A DNA stretch of 64,000 nt from Sphingomonas sp. R647. GTDB taxonomy: Bacteria; Pseudomonadota; Alphaproteobacteria; Sphingomonadales; Sphingomonadaceae. The stretch spans positions 186,001-250,000 of the forward strand of contig NZ_JAIQXT010000003.1 in assembly GCF_020177055.1 (NCBI RefSeq), given 5' to 3'. This document shows, piece by piece, positions 1 to 8,617 of the stretch. The position numbers and the translations under genes are program-made. Each line of letters opens with the position of its first letter. The first letter of the stretch is position 1. A model generated the notes under the pieces. It saw only the letters and a program-made list of their open reading frames with translations. It did not search any database and was not told the DNA's origin.

Positions 1-902
1 GGGAAGACGTAGGGACTGTGCCCGGTCAGCGGCCTGACCTTGTCGAGCAACTCAAGGACCTGACTTGAGAGAGGGACTTGATGGGGCCAGCGCATCTTCA
101 TCTTGTCGGCGGGGATGGACCAGACGGCGCGTTCGAAATCGAACTCAGCCCACTCGGCCTTCCGCAGTTCGCCCGGACGGACGAAAACGTGCGGGGTCAT
201 CCGAAGCGCGAACTTCGTGATGCCGTAGCCTGAGAAATCCTCAATGTCGCGAAGGAGTTCTCCCACCTGCTTCGGGGAGGTGATTGCAGCGTAGTGCTTG
301 GTCTTGGGAACGACGATCGCTCCACGGAGATCTGCCGCCACGTCGCGTTGCGCGCGTCCGGTGGCAATTCCGTAGCGCAGAACCCGGCTGATAACGCTGC
401 GCATTCGGCGCGCGCTTTCGTACCTGCCGGTGGCTTCAAGCTTGCGCAGAACCGCGAGCACCTCAAGCGCTTCGATCTGATTGACCGGGCGATCGCCGAT
501 CAGCGGGTAAGCTTTGCCGAGCAGCCATTGCACCTTGTCTAGGGTGACTCCCGCACGTCCTTCGCGAGTGATCTTCGTGATCCATTCCTCGGCGACGGCT
601 TTGAACGACGTGCTGGCGTCGAACTGGGCACGAATCTTCCTGAGCTTCTTTTCCGCGCCCGGGTCCCGGCCCTCGGCCACCAGCTTTCGGGCTGCGTCGC
701 GTTTCTCGCGTACTTCAGCCAGGCCGACTTCTGGCCAGACGCCAAGCGCCAGCGTCTTCTGCTTGCCGAGGAACCGGTAACGAAGGCGCCAGTATTTGGC
801 GCCGTTGGGCATCACCAGGAGGAAGAGAGAACGCTCATCCGAGAGCTTGTAGGCCTTAGCTTGAGGCTGGGCATTCTTGATGCTGAGAACGGTAAGCGCC
901 AT
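1..902 (-). CDS. P4-type tyrosine recombinase (integrase), C-terminus off window
   Basis: Site-specific integrase of the phage P4/prophage type, expected to insert the neighbouring island. The frame is open from ATG at 902 to the window edge, giving about 300 residues of a roughly 400-residue family. Residues 1-85 match the arm-type DNA-binding domain (MALTVLSIKNAQPQ, then YWRLRYRFLGKQKTLALG). Residues 95-190 fit the core-binding domain, and the catalytic domain opens near residue 240 with RPGEL, the box I arginine. The HxxR box and the tyrosine nucleophile lie outside the window. The gene points out of the metal island, as usual when an integrase sits at an island end. Family assignment is firm; the attachment site is not identified. 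Confidence 0.9.
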   Translation of the reverse strand, partial: MALTVLSIKNAQPQAKAYKLSDERSLFLLVMPNGAKYWRLRYRFLGKQKTLALGVWPEVGLAEVREKRDAARKLVAEGRDPGAEKKLRKIRAQFDASTSFKAVAEEWITKITREGRAGVTLDKVQWLLGKAYPLIGDRPVNQIEALEVLAVLRKLEATGRYESARRMRSVISRVLRYGIATGRAQRDVAADLRGAIVVPKTKHYAAITSPKQVGELLRDIEDFSGYGITKFALRMTPHVFVRPGELRKAEWAEFDFERAVWSIPADKMKMRWPHQVPLSSQVLELLDKVRPLTGHSPYVF

Positions 903-1376
903 GGGGTATCTCCATCCGAAAACCGGGTGGAAAACGAGCCCAGATGTACCACCAAATGGGGGCATCTGTGGGCAAATCCACCCGAACAGCGTCGGACAAA
1001 GTAGCAGGAAAAGCGCTTATTTTTCAGTCCGTTGCTGGACGTCTGGGGACGTCCTTGGACCGGAAAATGGTGCCAGAAGAACACTCCCATCGGCACTCAA
1101 GTAGCTGATTTCCTACGCGAATTGGCAGTGGGAAATCACCAGCACCATCAATAGCACCATCATATCTTCTGGAAAAGGCTGGATTTCCACGGATCAAGCA
1201 TATGTGACGTCGCAAAGAAGTGCCGGTTAGTGCGGCCCTTGGTCATCAAGAATAGCCTGCCCGCGCCCCAGCGACCCCCATCGACCGAAACCAGAATGTC
1301 TCCCTGCAGCAAATCACGCGTAGTTGATCATGCACCGCCTGATCGTTCACGAACGCGATACGACCAAAGAAGAACA
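903..1376. other. Intergenic region next to the integrase; possible att region
   Basis: No gene is supported here. There is a perfect 7-bp inverted repeat (GGACGTC, loop TGGG, GACGTCC) at 1037-1054 and a direct repeat of AGCACCATCA at about 1140-1161. P4-type integrases usually lie within a few hundred bases of their attachment site, so this stretch is the natural place for it. I cannot name a core without the other island end. Confidence 0.4.
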
Positions 1377-1769
1377 TCAGGTCGGTCGTTCAAGCGAGTC
1401 TATGATCGGGCAGTCGGGGCGGTCGTCACCGCAGCATCGGGCCGCCAGATCAAGCAGCGCGCGCCGCATTTTTTCGAGCGCCTCCGCCTTGCGGTGTAGT
1501 TCCTCGGCGCGTGCGGTCGCCAGCGACTTAACGTCGGCCGACGACCGCGCGCCGTCGTGCCACAAATCAAGCAGCGTTCGGATCTCTTCGATGGGGAAGC
1601 CAAGGTCACGGGCGTTGGCGATGAAGCGCAACCGATGCATGTCGGCGTCGGAATAATCGCGGTAGCCGCTGTCCCGGCGCGGCGGTGCCGGGACGAGGCC
1701 GATCTTCTCGTAGTGCCGGATCATCCGCTGCGAGACACCGCTCGCCTCCGACGCGGGTCCGATTTTCAT
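1377..1769 (-). CDS. cueR: CueR/HmrR-like Cu(I)-responsive MerR-family regulator
   Basis: 130-residue copper-sensing transcription activator. An N-terminal winged HTH ([21 protein letters not shown]) is followed by a dimerisation helix and a C-terminal loop [12 protein letters not shown]. The first Cys of that loop and the later one are spaced C-x7-C, like the Cu(I)-binding pair of CueR (CPGDDSADCPII). This fits monovalent rather than divalent sensing. Its ATG overlaps the copA stop (ATGA, 1766-1769), so it is the second gene of an operon with the P-type ATPase and probably autoregulates through the promoter at 4139-4169. Symbol by family resemblance. Confidence 0.88.
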   Translation of the reverse strand: MKIGPASEASGVSQRMIRHYEKIGLVPAPPRRDSGYRDYSDADMHRLRFIANARDLGFPIEEIRTLLDLWHDGARSSADVKSLATARAEELHRKAEALEKMRRALLDLAARCCGDDRPDCPIIDSLERPT

Positions 1770-4117
1770 AGTTTCACCCGGTTCAATCGCAGGGCATTGA
1801 GGACGACGGTGAACGAAGACAGCGCCATCGCCGCGCCCGCGAACATCGGCGACATCAGGATGCCGAACGGGGGATAGAGCACGCCCGCCGCAATCGGTAC
1901 GCCGAGTCCGTTGAAGAGGAACGAGAAGAATAAATTCTGGCGGATGTTGCGCATCGTCGCATCGGCCAGTCTGCGTGCTCGGACGATTGCGGTCAAATCT
2001 CCACGGGTCAGCGTCATCCCCGCACTCTCGATCGCCACATCGGTGCCCGTTCCCATCGCCAGCCCCACGTCCGCCGCCGCCAGTGCGGGCGCGTCGTTGA
2101 TGCCGTCGCCGGCCATCGCGACCTTCGCCCCAGCCGCCTTCAGTTCGCCAACGATACGCGCCTTGTCCTCTGGCCTGAGATCGGCGCGAACATCGTCAAG
2201 GCCGCCGACTGCGTGCGCGACCGCGTCGGCAGTGGCCTGGTTGTCGCCCGTAAGCATGATGACTTTCAGACCCTCGGCGCGCAACGCGGCGATCGCCTCG
2301 CGGGCATTTGCGCGGACCGGATCGGCGACCGCGAGTAGTCCTGCCGGCGACCCGTCGATGGCGATGAACATGACCCCGGCTCCAGTCTTCCGGTGCGGGT
2401 CGGCAGCGGCCTCCAGCGCGAACGGATCGGCGCCGACACGGGTCATCTGCGTAGCGTTGCCAATCGCGATGATGCGGCCATCGATCACTCCGCTGACACC
2501 CAGACCGGTCTGGGATTCGAAGTTCTCTACCTTTCCAACAATGACGCCGCGTTCCGTCGCGGCCGTGACGATGGCGTGTGCGAGCGGATGCTCGGATTGT
2601 GCCTCGACCGCAGCGGCCAGGCCAAGCAAATCGTCCTGGTCGAACCCCGGCAGGGCTTGGGTGGCAACGAGCCTCGGCTTGCCTTCGGTGATCGTGCCCG
2701 TCTTGTCGATCACGAGCGTATCGACCTTTTCCAGCGCCTGAAGTGCTTCTGCGTTCTTGACGAGGACGCCAGCATGTGCGCCGCGACCCGTGCCGACCAT
2801 GATCGACATTGGAGTGGCGAGGCCAAGCGCACACGGACAGGCGATGATCAGGACCGCGATGGCATTGAGCAGTGCATGGCCGAAGCGTGGCTCCGGTCCA
2901 ACGAAATTCCATACGATGAAAGCCGCGATCGCGATTGCGACCACCAGCGGCACGAACCAGCCCGAAATGCGGTCGGCAACCGCCTGGATCGGGGCGCGGC
3001 TGCGCTGTGCCTCGGCAACCATCCGCACGATCCGTGCAAGCATCGTGTCCGCCCCCACCGCTCGGGCTTCCATGACAAGGCTGCCAGTGCCATTAACGGT
3101 TCCGCCGGTCAGCGCATCGCCCGCCGACTTCCCGACTGCTAGAGACTCACCGGTGAGCATCGATTCATCGACCGACGAACGCCCTTCGATAACTATGCCG
3201 TCAACCGGGATTGCATCGCCCGGCCGGATGCGCAGCTTGTCGCCCGCCGCCACGTCACCGAGTGACACTTCTTCCTCCGACCCGTCCTCACGGACACGGC
3301 GCGCGGTCTTGGGCGCGAGATCCATCAGCGCGCGGATCGCGCGCCCGGTCGCCGCGCGGGCGCGCAGTTCCAGCACTTGCCCGAGCAACACCAGCGTCAC
3401 CACGACGCCCGCCGCCTCGTAATAGACCGGCACCATGCCGCCGTGCATACGGAACGTGGGCGGGAACAAGCCAGGCGCGAAAGTCGCGACCAGACTGTAG
3501 AGGAAAGCGGCACCGACGCCGATTGCGATCAGCGTGAACATGTTGAGGTGCCACGTCCGGATCGACATCCAGCCACGCTCGAAGAAAGGCTTGCCCGCCC
3601 ACAACACGATCGGCGCAGAAAGCGCGAGTTGAACCCAGGGCGACGCGGCGGGGCTGACGATCTCGATGCCCAGCATCTCGGCGACCATCGACACGATCAG
3701 CAGTGGCACTGCGAGCGCGGCGGATACCCAAAAACGGCGGGTGAAATCGACCAGCTCCGGGTTAGGCGCATCGTCGAGCGAAGGCTCCTCCGGTTCGAGC
3801 GCCATGCCGCAGATCGGGCACGTGCCCGGCCCCTCCTGACGGATTTCCGGGTGCATCGGACAAGTCCAGATCGCGCCCGGCATTGCCTTGGGTTCCGGAC
3901 GCGGGGCATCGCTCAGATATTTGTCAGGATCGGCAACAAATTTGGTTCGACAGCCAGCACTGCAAAAATGGTAATCTTCGCCGTCATGCGCGGCATGATG
4001 CGCAGTTGTCGCAGGATCGACGGTCATGCCGCATACGGGATCCCTGACCGCGGACGTCGAGGGCTGGGTCGCGCAACAGCTGTGTTCGTCATGAGCCTTG
4101 TGGTCGGCATTGGTCAT
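1766..4117 (-). CDS. copA: Cu(I)-exporting P1B-type ATPase CopA
   Basis: Inner-membrane ATPase that exports Cu+ to the periplasm, 783 residues from the chosen start. The N-terminus has a His/Cys-rich leader, a YHS-type domain ([10 protein letters not shown], about residues 25-70) and a heavy-metal-binding zinc-ribbon-like domain ([19 protein letters not shown]). Eight membrane segments follow, with TGES in the actuator, the [10 protein letters not shown] metal motif and the [11 protein letters not shown] phosphorylation motif. CPC is the P1B-1 (Cu/Ag) signature. The frame also has an ATG at 4132, but GGAGGA sits eight bases before the ATG at 4117 and the upstream ATG would lie at the transcription start, so 4117 is preferred. 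Translationally coupled to cueR. Confidence 0.93.
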   Translation of the reverse strand: MTNADHKAHDEHSCCATQPSTSAVRDPVCGMTVDPATTAHHAAHDGEDYHFCSAGCRTKFVADPDKYLSDAPRPEPKAMPGAIWTCPMHPEIRQEGPGTCPICGMALEPEEPSLDDAPNPELVDFTRRFWVSAALAVPLLIVSMVAEMLGIEIVSPAASPWVQLALSAPIVLWAGKPFFERGWMSIRTWHLNMFTLIAIGVGAAFLYSLVATFAPGLFPPTFRMHGGMVPVYYEAAGVVVTLVLLGQVLELRARAATGRAIRALMDLAPKTARRVREDGSEEEVSLGDVAAGDKLRIRPGDAIPVDGIVIEGRSSVDESMLTGESLAVGKSAGDALTGGTVNGTGSLVMEARAVGADTMLARIVRMVAEAQRSRAPIQAVADRISGWFVPLVVAIAIAAFIVWNFVGPEPRFGHALLNAIAVLIIACPCALGLATPMSIMVGTGRGAHAGVLVKNAEALQALEKVDTLVIDKTGTITEGKPRLVATQALPGFDQDDLLGLAAAVEAQSEHPLAHAIVTAATERGVIVGKVENFESQTGLGVSGVIDGRIIAIGNATQMTRVGADPFALEAAADPHRKTGAGVMFIAIDGSPAGLLAVADPVRANAREAIAALRAEGLKVIMLTGDNQATADAVAHAVGGLDDVRADLRPEDKARIVGELKAAGAKVAMAGDGINDAPALAAADVGLAMGTGTDVAIESAGMTLTRGDLTAIVRARRLADATMRNIRQNLFFSFLFNGLGVPIAAGVLYPPFGILMSPMFAGAAMALSSFTVVLNALRLNRVKL

Positions 4118-4138
4118 CGAGTCGTCCTCCATGACCCG

Positions 4139-4169
4139 GCAATAATGTCTGACATCATGTCAGGGTCAA
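4139..4169 (-). promoter_or_regulatory. MerR/CueR-type promoter of copA-cueR
   Basis: On the minus strand TTGACC (4164-4169) and TATTGC (4139-4144) are separated by 19 bp, the overlong spacer typical of MerR-family promoters. The spacer contains the near-perfect palindrome CTGACATGATGTCAG, the expected dimer operator. It lies directly upstream of the copA start, and the encoded CueR-like protein is the likely regulator. Confidence 0.75.
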
Positions 4170-4174
4170 GCCGC

Positions 4175-4579
4175 TTATTTTCGAGCCGCCAGCCAGGTGT
4201 CGATTTCAGTGATCTCCGCGCGTTGATCTCGGATGATCTTCTCCGCCAACGCCCGCGCCTCTGGATCGTCACCGTGGCGCAGTTCGGTTTCGGCCATGGC
4301 GATCGCCGCCTGATGATGCCCCTTCATCTGCTGCATGAAATCCGTGTCGGCCTCGCCAGTGTACTTTGGCATGTTGGCCATCATGTCGTTCATCGACTTC
4401 TTGTACCCTTGGGTCGCCGGCGGGTCGCCGGGGCTGGCGGCCGACATGTCCATCGGCCTCGCTCCGTTGGCGGCCGACGTGGCGGCCATATCGTGCGCGC
4501 TATTCTGCTGCGCATTGTCGGAACAGCCTGCCACGGTCAGCGACCCGGCGAGCAGTAGCGGGATTGCAAGGTTCTTCAT
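4175..4579 (-). CDS. DUF305 lipoprotein
   Basis: 134-residue exported protein with a lipobox (LTVAGC, Cys about 19), so anchored in the periplasm. After a Met/His/Ala-rich linker, a DUF305 four-helix domain covers about residues 60-132, including MKGHHQAAIAMAE. DUF305 proteins are ferritin-like and common in copper islands, where Met and His residues are thought to bind Cu; the exact role is unknown. It has its own ribosome site (GGAGAAAG). The copA promoter lies in the gap after it, so copA can be transcribed independently. A second DUF305 protein lies at 11584-12021. Confidence 0.82.
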   Translation of the reverse strand: MKNLAIPLLLAGSLTVAGCSDNAQQNSAHDMAATSAANGARPMDMSAASPGDPPATQGYKKSMNDMMANMPKYTGEADTDFMQQMKGHHQAAIAMAETELRHGDDPEARALAEKIIRDQRAEITEIDTWLAARK

Positions 4580-4629
4580 GGCTTTCTCCTAGGATTCACC
4601 ACAACGCCCGGACGGACAATCCGTGCCAA

Positions 4630-5517
4630 TCACCCGACCGGTGACAGAGTTCCCAGGACCGCCACGACAGCGAGGATGAGCACCGCCGCCGCCGTCTCGA
4701 CCAGGATCGCCAGCCGCAATCGGTGCTGCGCGATGGCCTGCCTATCGCCGCCCAATGCCGTCTCCAGGGTTGGCACGAGCCGCCAGCGGTTGAACCCGGC
4801 CAGACCGAGCATGACGCCAAACAGGATGAGCTTCAGCACAAGTAGCTGTCCGTATGATGTTCCAAATGTCGTGGAGAGACCTTCGATCCCGACAATCGCG
4901 AGAAGGTTGATCGCTCCGCTGACGACGATCGCGGCGACGATGATCCCACCGATGCCGGAGAAGCGTGCCAGTGCGGCGATCGCAGTTGTTGCCCCGCCGG
5001 GCGTCGCAAAGTCGAGCAGCAGGAGCCGCGCGAACATCGCCAGCGCTGCAATCCACAGCGCGCCCGCAACCAGATGAACGATGTCGCTGCTGCGGTGCGC
5101 CCAGCCCAGCGCCGCTTCGGATGCGCCGGCATGACCGGTCCAGGCTAGCGAACCCAGCGCAACGAGCGCCAGCGCGGCCGCAACCGGCCTGCTCGCCCGC
5201 CCGGCGAGCTGGAACGCCGCCAGCAACCCGAGCGCGGCGGCGCGCACGATATGAGAGATGCCCATCGGCGTTTCAAACGCCATGAACGTGAGCATTTCCC
5301 GATCCAGTATGGCCAGGTCGTAGCCAGTCATGGCCAGGGACGTCGCAGCAAGCTGGGCGATCGTGATGACCACGCCTAGTATGGCCAGCCAGCCTATTAC
5401 ACGTCCGCCAATCCCCGGCGCATGTCGACCGAGACCGCCACCCATGGCAAGGCCCGCCAAAAGCATGAGATCGGCATAGGCGGCGAAACGCAGGCCGATC
5501 GCCACCCAGTCGCTCAT
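4630..5517 (-). CDS. copD: Copper resistance inner-membrane protein CopD
   Basis: 295-residue polytopic membrane protein with about eight hydrophobic helices. It carries conserved features of the CopD/PcoD family, such as the FETPMGISHIVRA and HLVAGALWIAAL regions whose His residues may bind copper. CopD works with CopC in moving copper across the inner membrane in bacterial copper-handling systems. It starts two bases after the copC stop, so the two genes form a tight copCD operon. Length is normal for the family. Confidence 0.88.
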   Translation of the reverse strand: MSDWVAIGLRFAAYADLMLLAGLAMGGGLGRHAPGIGGRVIGWLAILGVVITIAQLAATSLAMTGYDLAILDREMLTFMAFETPMGISHIVRAAALGLLAAFQLAGRASRPVAAALALVALGSLAWTGHAGASEAALGWAHRSSDIVHLVAGALWIAALAMFARLLLLDFATPGGATTAIAALARFSGIGGIIVAAIVVSGAINLLAIVGIEGLSTTFGTSYGQLLVLKLILFGVMLGLAGFNRWRLVPTLETALGGDRQAIAQHRLRLAILVETAAAVLILAVVAVLGTLSPVG

Positions 5518-5519
5518 GA

Positions 5520-5906
5520 TCAGCGGACGCTAAAGCTGTGCTGGCCGGTGATGCGATGCGTGTCCGCGCCAATCACGACCCAGTCAGCGCGGTAGCTGCC
5601 CGCGGGCAGCGGTTTGGCCGAGGTGAGGATGATCGACTTGCCATCGGCGGAAACGGCGCTGGTGACGCCCGCCATCTTCATGTCGGGATGGTTCGCCATT
5701 CCTGGCATCCCGGTCATGATCAGCGTGGCAGTGGAAAGCTTGGGCGTCAGGCGCTCGCTGAAGGTCAGCGTGATCGTCGTCGTGCGCGCGACCGTTGCGT
5801 TCGCGGCGGGCGTCGCCGTGACCAGCTTGGGATGTGCGAACGCGGTTGCCGGGATCAGCACCATGGCGAGGGCGGCGATGACGGCGGCGAATGGATTGAA
5901 CTTCAT
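5520..5906 (-). CDS. copC: Periplasmic copper-binding protein CopC
   Basis: 128-residue secreted protein: signal peptide of about 24 residues ending TAFA, then mature HPKLVTATPAAN. The N-terminal His of the mature protein is the hallmark Cu(II) ligand of CopC. The rest is the cupredoxin-like beta-barrel, with LTFSERLTPKL, a Met-rich stretch (MTGMPGMANHPDMKM) that could bind Cu(I), and ADTHRITGQHSFSV with C-terminal His ligands. First gene of copCD and divergent from the CnrY-like gene. Confidence 0.9.
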   Translation of the reverse strand: MKFNPFAAVIAALAMVLIPATAFAHPKLVTATPAANATVARTTTITLTFSERLTPKLSTATLIMTGMPGMANHPDMKMAGVTSAVSADGKSIILTSAKPLPAGSYRADWVVIGADTHRITGQHSFSVR

Positions 5907-5941
5907 CTCGAACTCCTGTGATATGCCCCCAATACGCAGTA

Positions 5942-5964
5942 CCGGTTTTTACCCCTCAAACCGG
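5942..5964. repeat. Inverted repeat in the copC/cnrY divergent region
   Basis: Perfect 7-bp arms CCGGTTT (5942-5948) and AAACCGG (5958-5964) with a 9-base spacer, lying between the divergent copC and cnrY-like genes. The position fits an operator or overlapping divergent promoters. No known site consensus was recognised. Confidence 0.4.
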
Positions 5965-6023
5965 CGTAGTTGAGGGATCGTGCATTCTCATACGTATGGG
6001 AAGCAGCGGATTACGAGGCAGTC

Positions 6024-6302
6024 ATGCAAACCAATATCGACGATGCCCTTCAGCGGCTGGCGACAGGAACGCCGCATCGGGGACTGGCGGGTCTGGAAGA
6101 CCGAGTCCTGAATGCGATCGCGCAACAGCCGGTTGCGGGCTTCGGTGCCGGCACCACGTTGGGGGCGATGGGCCTCGCACTGGCGCTCGGCGTTTTCAGC
6201 AACGTCGTTCCATCGACCGATGCGCAGGCCGCGCCGGTGCTGTCGCCTTTGGGCGCGTCCAGTCCGCTCGCCCCATCGACACTGCTGGGCGCGACCCGAT
6301 GA
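6024..6302 (+). CDS. cnrY: CnrY-like membrane-bound anti-sigma factor
   Basis: 92-residue protein: a short cytoplasmic part (residues 1-40, LAGLEDRVLNAIAQQ), one membrane helix (about 45-62, LGAMGLALALGVF) and a small periplasmic tail. CnrY of Cupriavidus is a roughly 95-residue one-helix anti-sigma factor that holds CnrH, with the same gene order. The call rests mainly on size, topology and the two unmistakable partners downstream. ATG 6024 is chosen because GAGG precedes it; the frame is also open from a TTG at 5970. Its stop overlaps the start of the CnrX-like gene (ATGA). Confidence 0.68.
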   Translation: MQTNIDDALQRLATGTPHRGLAGLEDRVLNAIAQQPVAGFGAGTTLGAMGLALALGVFSNVVPSTDAQAAPVLSPLGASSPLAPSTLLGATR

Positions 6303-6736
6303 ACACACGGCGCACCGGGATCATCGTGATACTGGTTTTCCTCGCCGCATTGCTCGGGGTGGTCGCCGGACGATATCTTGTCGAACCGGCGGCACAGCCC
6401 GGGGCGGAGCTCCATGCGGTTCTTCACGACCAACTGAGTCTGGACGCGGCGCAGGAACGACAGCTGCATGTACTTGAGGAAGCGTTTGCCGTGCGCCGTC
6501 GCGCGCTCGAACTGGAAATGAAGGCCGAGAACGCCCGGCTTGCCGAAGCGATCGCCGCCGAGCACGGCAACGGCCCGCGCGTCGCCGCCGCGGTCGATGC
6601 TTCGCACCGCACGATGGGGGAGCTTCAGAAGGAAACGCTGGCGCATATCTTCGCGATGCGGGCTCTGCTCAAACCCGATCAGGCGGCGAAGTTTGACGCC
6701 GCAGTGACCAAGGCACTGACCGAAGACGCACGGTGA
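6299..6736 (+). CDS. cnrX: CnrX-like periplasmic metal sensor
   Basis: 145-residue sensor with an N-terminal membrane anchor (residues 7-24) and a helical periplasmic domain. The Ni/Co ligands known in CnrX (H42, H46, E63, H119, M123) all have counterparts at a constant offset of three: H39, H43 (HAVLH), E60, H116 and M120 (HIFAM). In CnrX, metal binding changes the interaction with CnrY and frees CnrH. Start overlaps the cnrY stop and the end overlaps the sigma gene (GTGA). Metal identity cannot be read from sequence alone; the complete Met-containing site favours Ni/Co, yet the flanking genes are for copper. Confidence 0.83.
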   Translation: MNTRRTGIIVILVFLAALLGVVAGRYLVEPAAQPGAELHAVLHDQLSLDAAQERQLHVLEEAFAVRRRALELEMKAENARLAEAIAAEHGNGPRVAAAVDASHRTMGELQKETLAHIFAMRALLKPDQAAKFDAAVTKALTEDAR

Positions 6737-7293
6737 CCGACGCACTTGCCGACCGCACGGACGGCGAGCTGGTCGCCCTGTGCCTTGGTGGAAGTCAGCT
6801 GGCGTTCGCTGAAATCGTGCGCCGTCACAAGGATCCACTGCATCGGCTCGTCGCGCGCATCGTCGGTGACGACGACGAAGCGCTCGACATCGTGCAGGAA
6901 GCCTTCGTCGCCGCGCATCGCGCGCTGCGGCGTTACGACATGGCGCGGTCGATGCGCCCCTGGTTGTCGCGCATCGCGATCAACAAGGCGCGCGACTTGC
7001 GCCGCCGCCGGGCGATACGCCGCCTGATCTCGGTCGTGCTTCCGCTCGACCATGCCGCCGACACCGCCGACGCAACGCCGTCGATCGAAACCGCGACCGC
7101 CGATCGCCAGGAGTTGCGGCAGGTCACAGCTGCCATCGCCGAACTGCCGGCCAATCTGCGCGAGACACTGGTGCTCCGCACGATTGAGGGGTTGAGCCAG
7201 GCCGAGACCGCCGAAACGCTGAGGATCAGCGAAAAGGCGGTCGAGACGCGCCTGTATCGCGCACGTCAGCGACTCACTGCGTCGCTGTCATAG
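6733..7293 (+). CDS. cnrH: CnrH-like ECF sigma factor
   Basis: 186-residue ECF sigma factor with GTG start. Region 2 spans about residues 20-85 (LAFAEIVRRHKDPLHRLVARIVGD, then DDEALDIVQEAFVAAHRAL) and region 4 about 120-180 (LPANLRETLVLRTIEGLSQAETA, then the HTH ISEKAVETRLYRARQRL). Third gene of the translationally coupled cnrYXH-like set. It should activate its own operon and some metal-resistance genes nearby once released from CnrY; I could not pick out its promoter motif. Sigma identity is certain; the Cnr subgroup rests on context. Confidence 0.87.
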   Translation: MTDALADRTDGELVALCLGGSQLAFAEIVRRHKDPLHRLVARIVGDDDEALDIVQEAFVAAHRALRRYDMARSMRPWLSRIAINKARDLRRRRAIRRLISVVLPLDHAADTADATPSIETATADRQELRQVTAAIAELPANLRETLVLRTIEGLSQAETAETLRISEKAVETRLYRARQRLTASLS

Positions 7294-7357
7294 AGCGTCG
7301 CCGGAGAAATCTTGCAGATCGCGCAAGGGATGCGCGCCCGGGCGTCGTATTATCCGC

Positions 7358-8521
7358 ATGGGGGCGGTGGACCAAACAGGCGGGGGCGGCGATCCGTCGG
7401 CGCGCGACGGCGGTGTAGAGACGCGGGCAAGCGGGGCTTTCGTCGTCATGGACGCCCTGCGGTGCGTGCTGGCGGTGACGGTGGCGTTCGCCCATGCTTG
7501 GTATCTCCTGATCGCCGATTATTCGGGACAGGCCACGACGATTGCGTCGGCAGGTTATTTTCTGGCCGGTTTCGCCCATGCCAGCGTCATCCTGTTCTTC
7601 GTCCTCAGCGGTTACTGGATCGCAAAGAGCGTCGACCGGCGGATGACCGCAGGCTGGGCTTGGACGGGCTATGGGATCGACCGGCTCGCGCGGTTGCTGG
7701 TCGTTGTGCTGCCTGCGTTTGCGATCGGCGGCATCCTGGACGCAATTGGCCTCTATGGCCTTGAGTCCTCGACCCACACCGGCGCGACCGACACCTATGT
7801 GCTGAACAACAACCTTGCGGAGCGGCTGGGATGGCAGACCCTCCTCGGCAACATCCTGTTTCTTCAAAGCATTGCCGTAGCTCCGTTCGGCACCAACGGT
7901 CCTTTGTGGAGCCTGGCGTATGAATTCTGGTTCTATATCTGGTTTCCGGCACTGTGGGTCAGCTGGCGCAGGCGACGCCCGTCACTGCTGCTCGCCACCC
8001 TGTTCCTCGCCTGGATCGTGCCGAATATGCTGGTTGGCTTTGCCTGCTGGCTTTGCGGGGCGGCATTGTTCTGGGTGACCCACCGTTCCGGGAGGCAGAG
8101 CTTGCAGCCACTACGCCGCTTGTGGCTAATCGGTGCAGGTATCCCGTTCCTCGGAACCCTAATCTATTCGCGACTCCTCGGGCTTGACGGGACCGAGCTG
8201 CCGCTGGCGTTTACGTTCGCAGTGCTGCTTTACACATTGTTGCGCATCGATCTGTCCGCGCCCCGCTGGCTGAGGCCGTTCGCCCGCTATGGCGCGCAGG
8301 CGAGCTTCTCGCTGTATGTCCTGCATTTCCCGATCATCGCCTTCGCCGCTGCGTTGTTGCTCGACGACAAGCGTTTGCCCGCGACCGGAGCGAACATCGC
8401 GCTTGTCGTCGCGGTGCTTGCGGCGACGATTTTGATCTCCGCCCTGTTCGCACGGCACACCGAACGGCACACGGCCCGGGTTCGCGCGTTCTTCTCCGAC
8501 GCACGGCCCGCCCGGATTTGA
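7358..8521 (+). CDS. Acyltransferase 3 family membrane protein
   Basis: 387-residue integral membrane O-acyltransferase of the OafA/acyltransferase-3 family, which moves acyl groups onto extracytoplasmic sugars. About ten hydrophobic helices are seen. The N-terminal part has the R-x10-H pattern (LRCVLAVTVAFAH) and SVILFFVLSGYWI; later come NGPLWSLAYEFWFYIWFP and SFSLYVLHFPII, both typical. It sits 64 bases after the sigma gene and ends in a terminator, so it may be the last gene of the cnr-like operon. The substrate is unknown; a link to envelope remodelling under metal stress is only a guess. Confidence 0.85.
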   Translation: MGAVDQTGGGGDPSARDGGVETRASGAFVVMDALRCVLAVTVAFAHAWYLLIADYSGQATTIASAGYFLAGFAHASVILFFVLSGYWIAKSVDRRMTAGWAWTGYGIDRLARLLVVVLPAFAIGGILDAIGLYGLESSTHTGATDTYVLNNNLAERLGWQTLLGNILFLQSIAVAPFGTNGPLWSLAYEFWFYIWFPALWVSWRRRRPSLLLATLFLAWIVPNMLVGFACWLCGAALFWVTHRSGRQSLQPLRRLWLIGAGIPFLGTLIYSRLLGLDGTELPLAFTFAVLLYTLLRIDLSAPRWLRPFARYGAQASFSLYVLHFPIIAFAAALLLDDKRLPATGANIALVVAVLAATILISALFARHTERHTARVRAFFSDARPARI

Positions 8522-8542
8522 TGCGCGTGGCAATCCGGGCGG
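8508..8542 (+). terminator. Likely intrinsic terminator after the acyltransferase gene
   Basis: Perfect 11-bp arms CCGCCCGGATT (8508-8518) and AATCCGGGCGG (8532-8542) with a 13-base loop, overlapping the stop codon and followed by TCTTTC. It would separate the sigma operon from the multicopper oxidase operon. Confidence 0.65.
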
Positions 8543-8617
8543 TCTTTCGCCGATCGCGATGAGGGCCGGGCCGATATTCTGCGTAAAGCGGGTAACGTCA
8601 TCGGAGCCATACATCAC

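Noticed and set aside
1065..1100. TGGTGCC-like sequence resembling the 3' end of a tRNA on the minus strand
   Set aside because: No T-arm or rest of a tRNA can be folded; too short to call an attachment core without the other end.
3377..4558. 393-residue open frame opposite copA and the DUF305 gene
   Set aside because: It spans two real genes and a promoter on the other strand and encodes an Arg/His-rich low-quality sequence.
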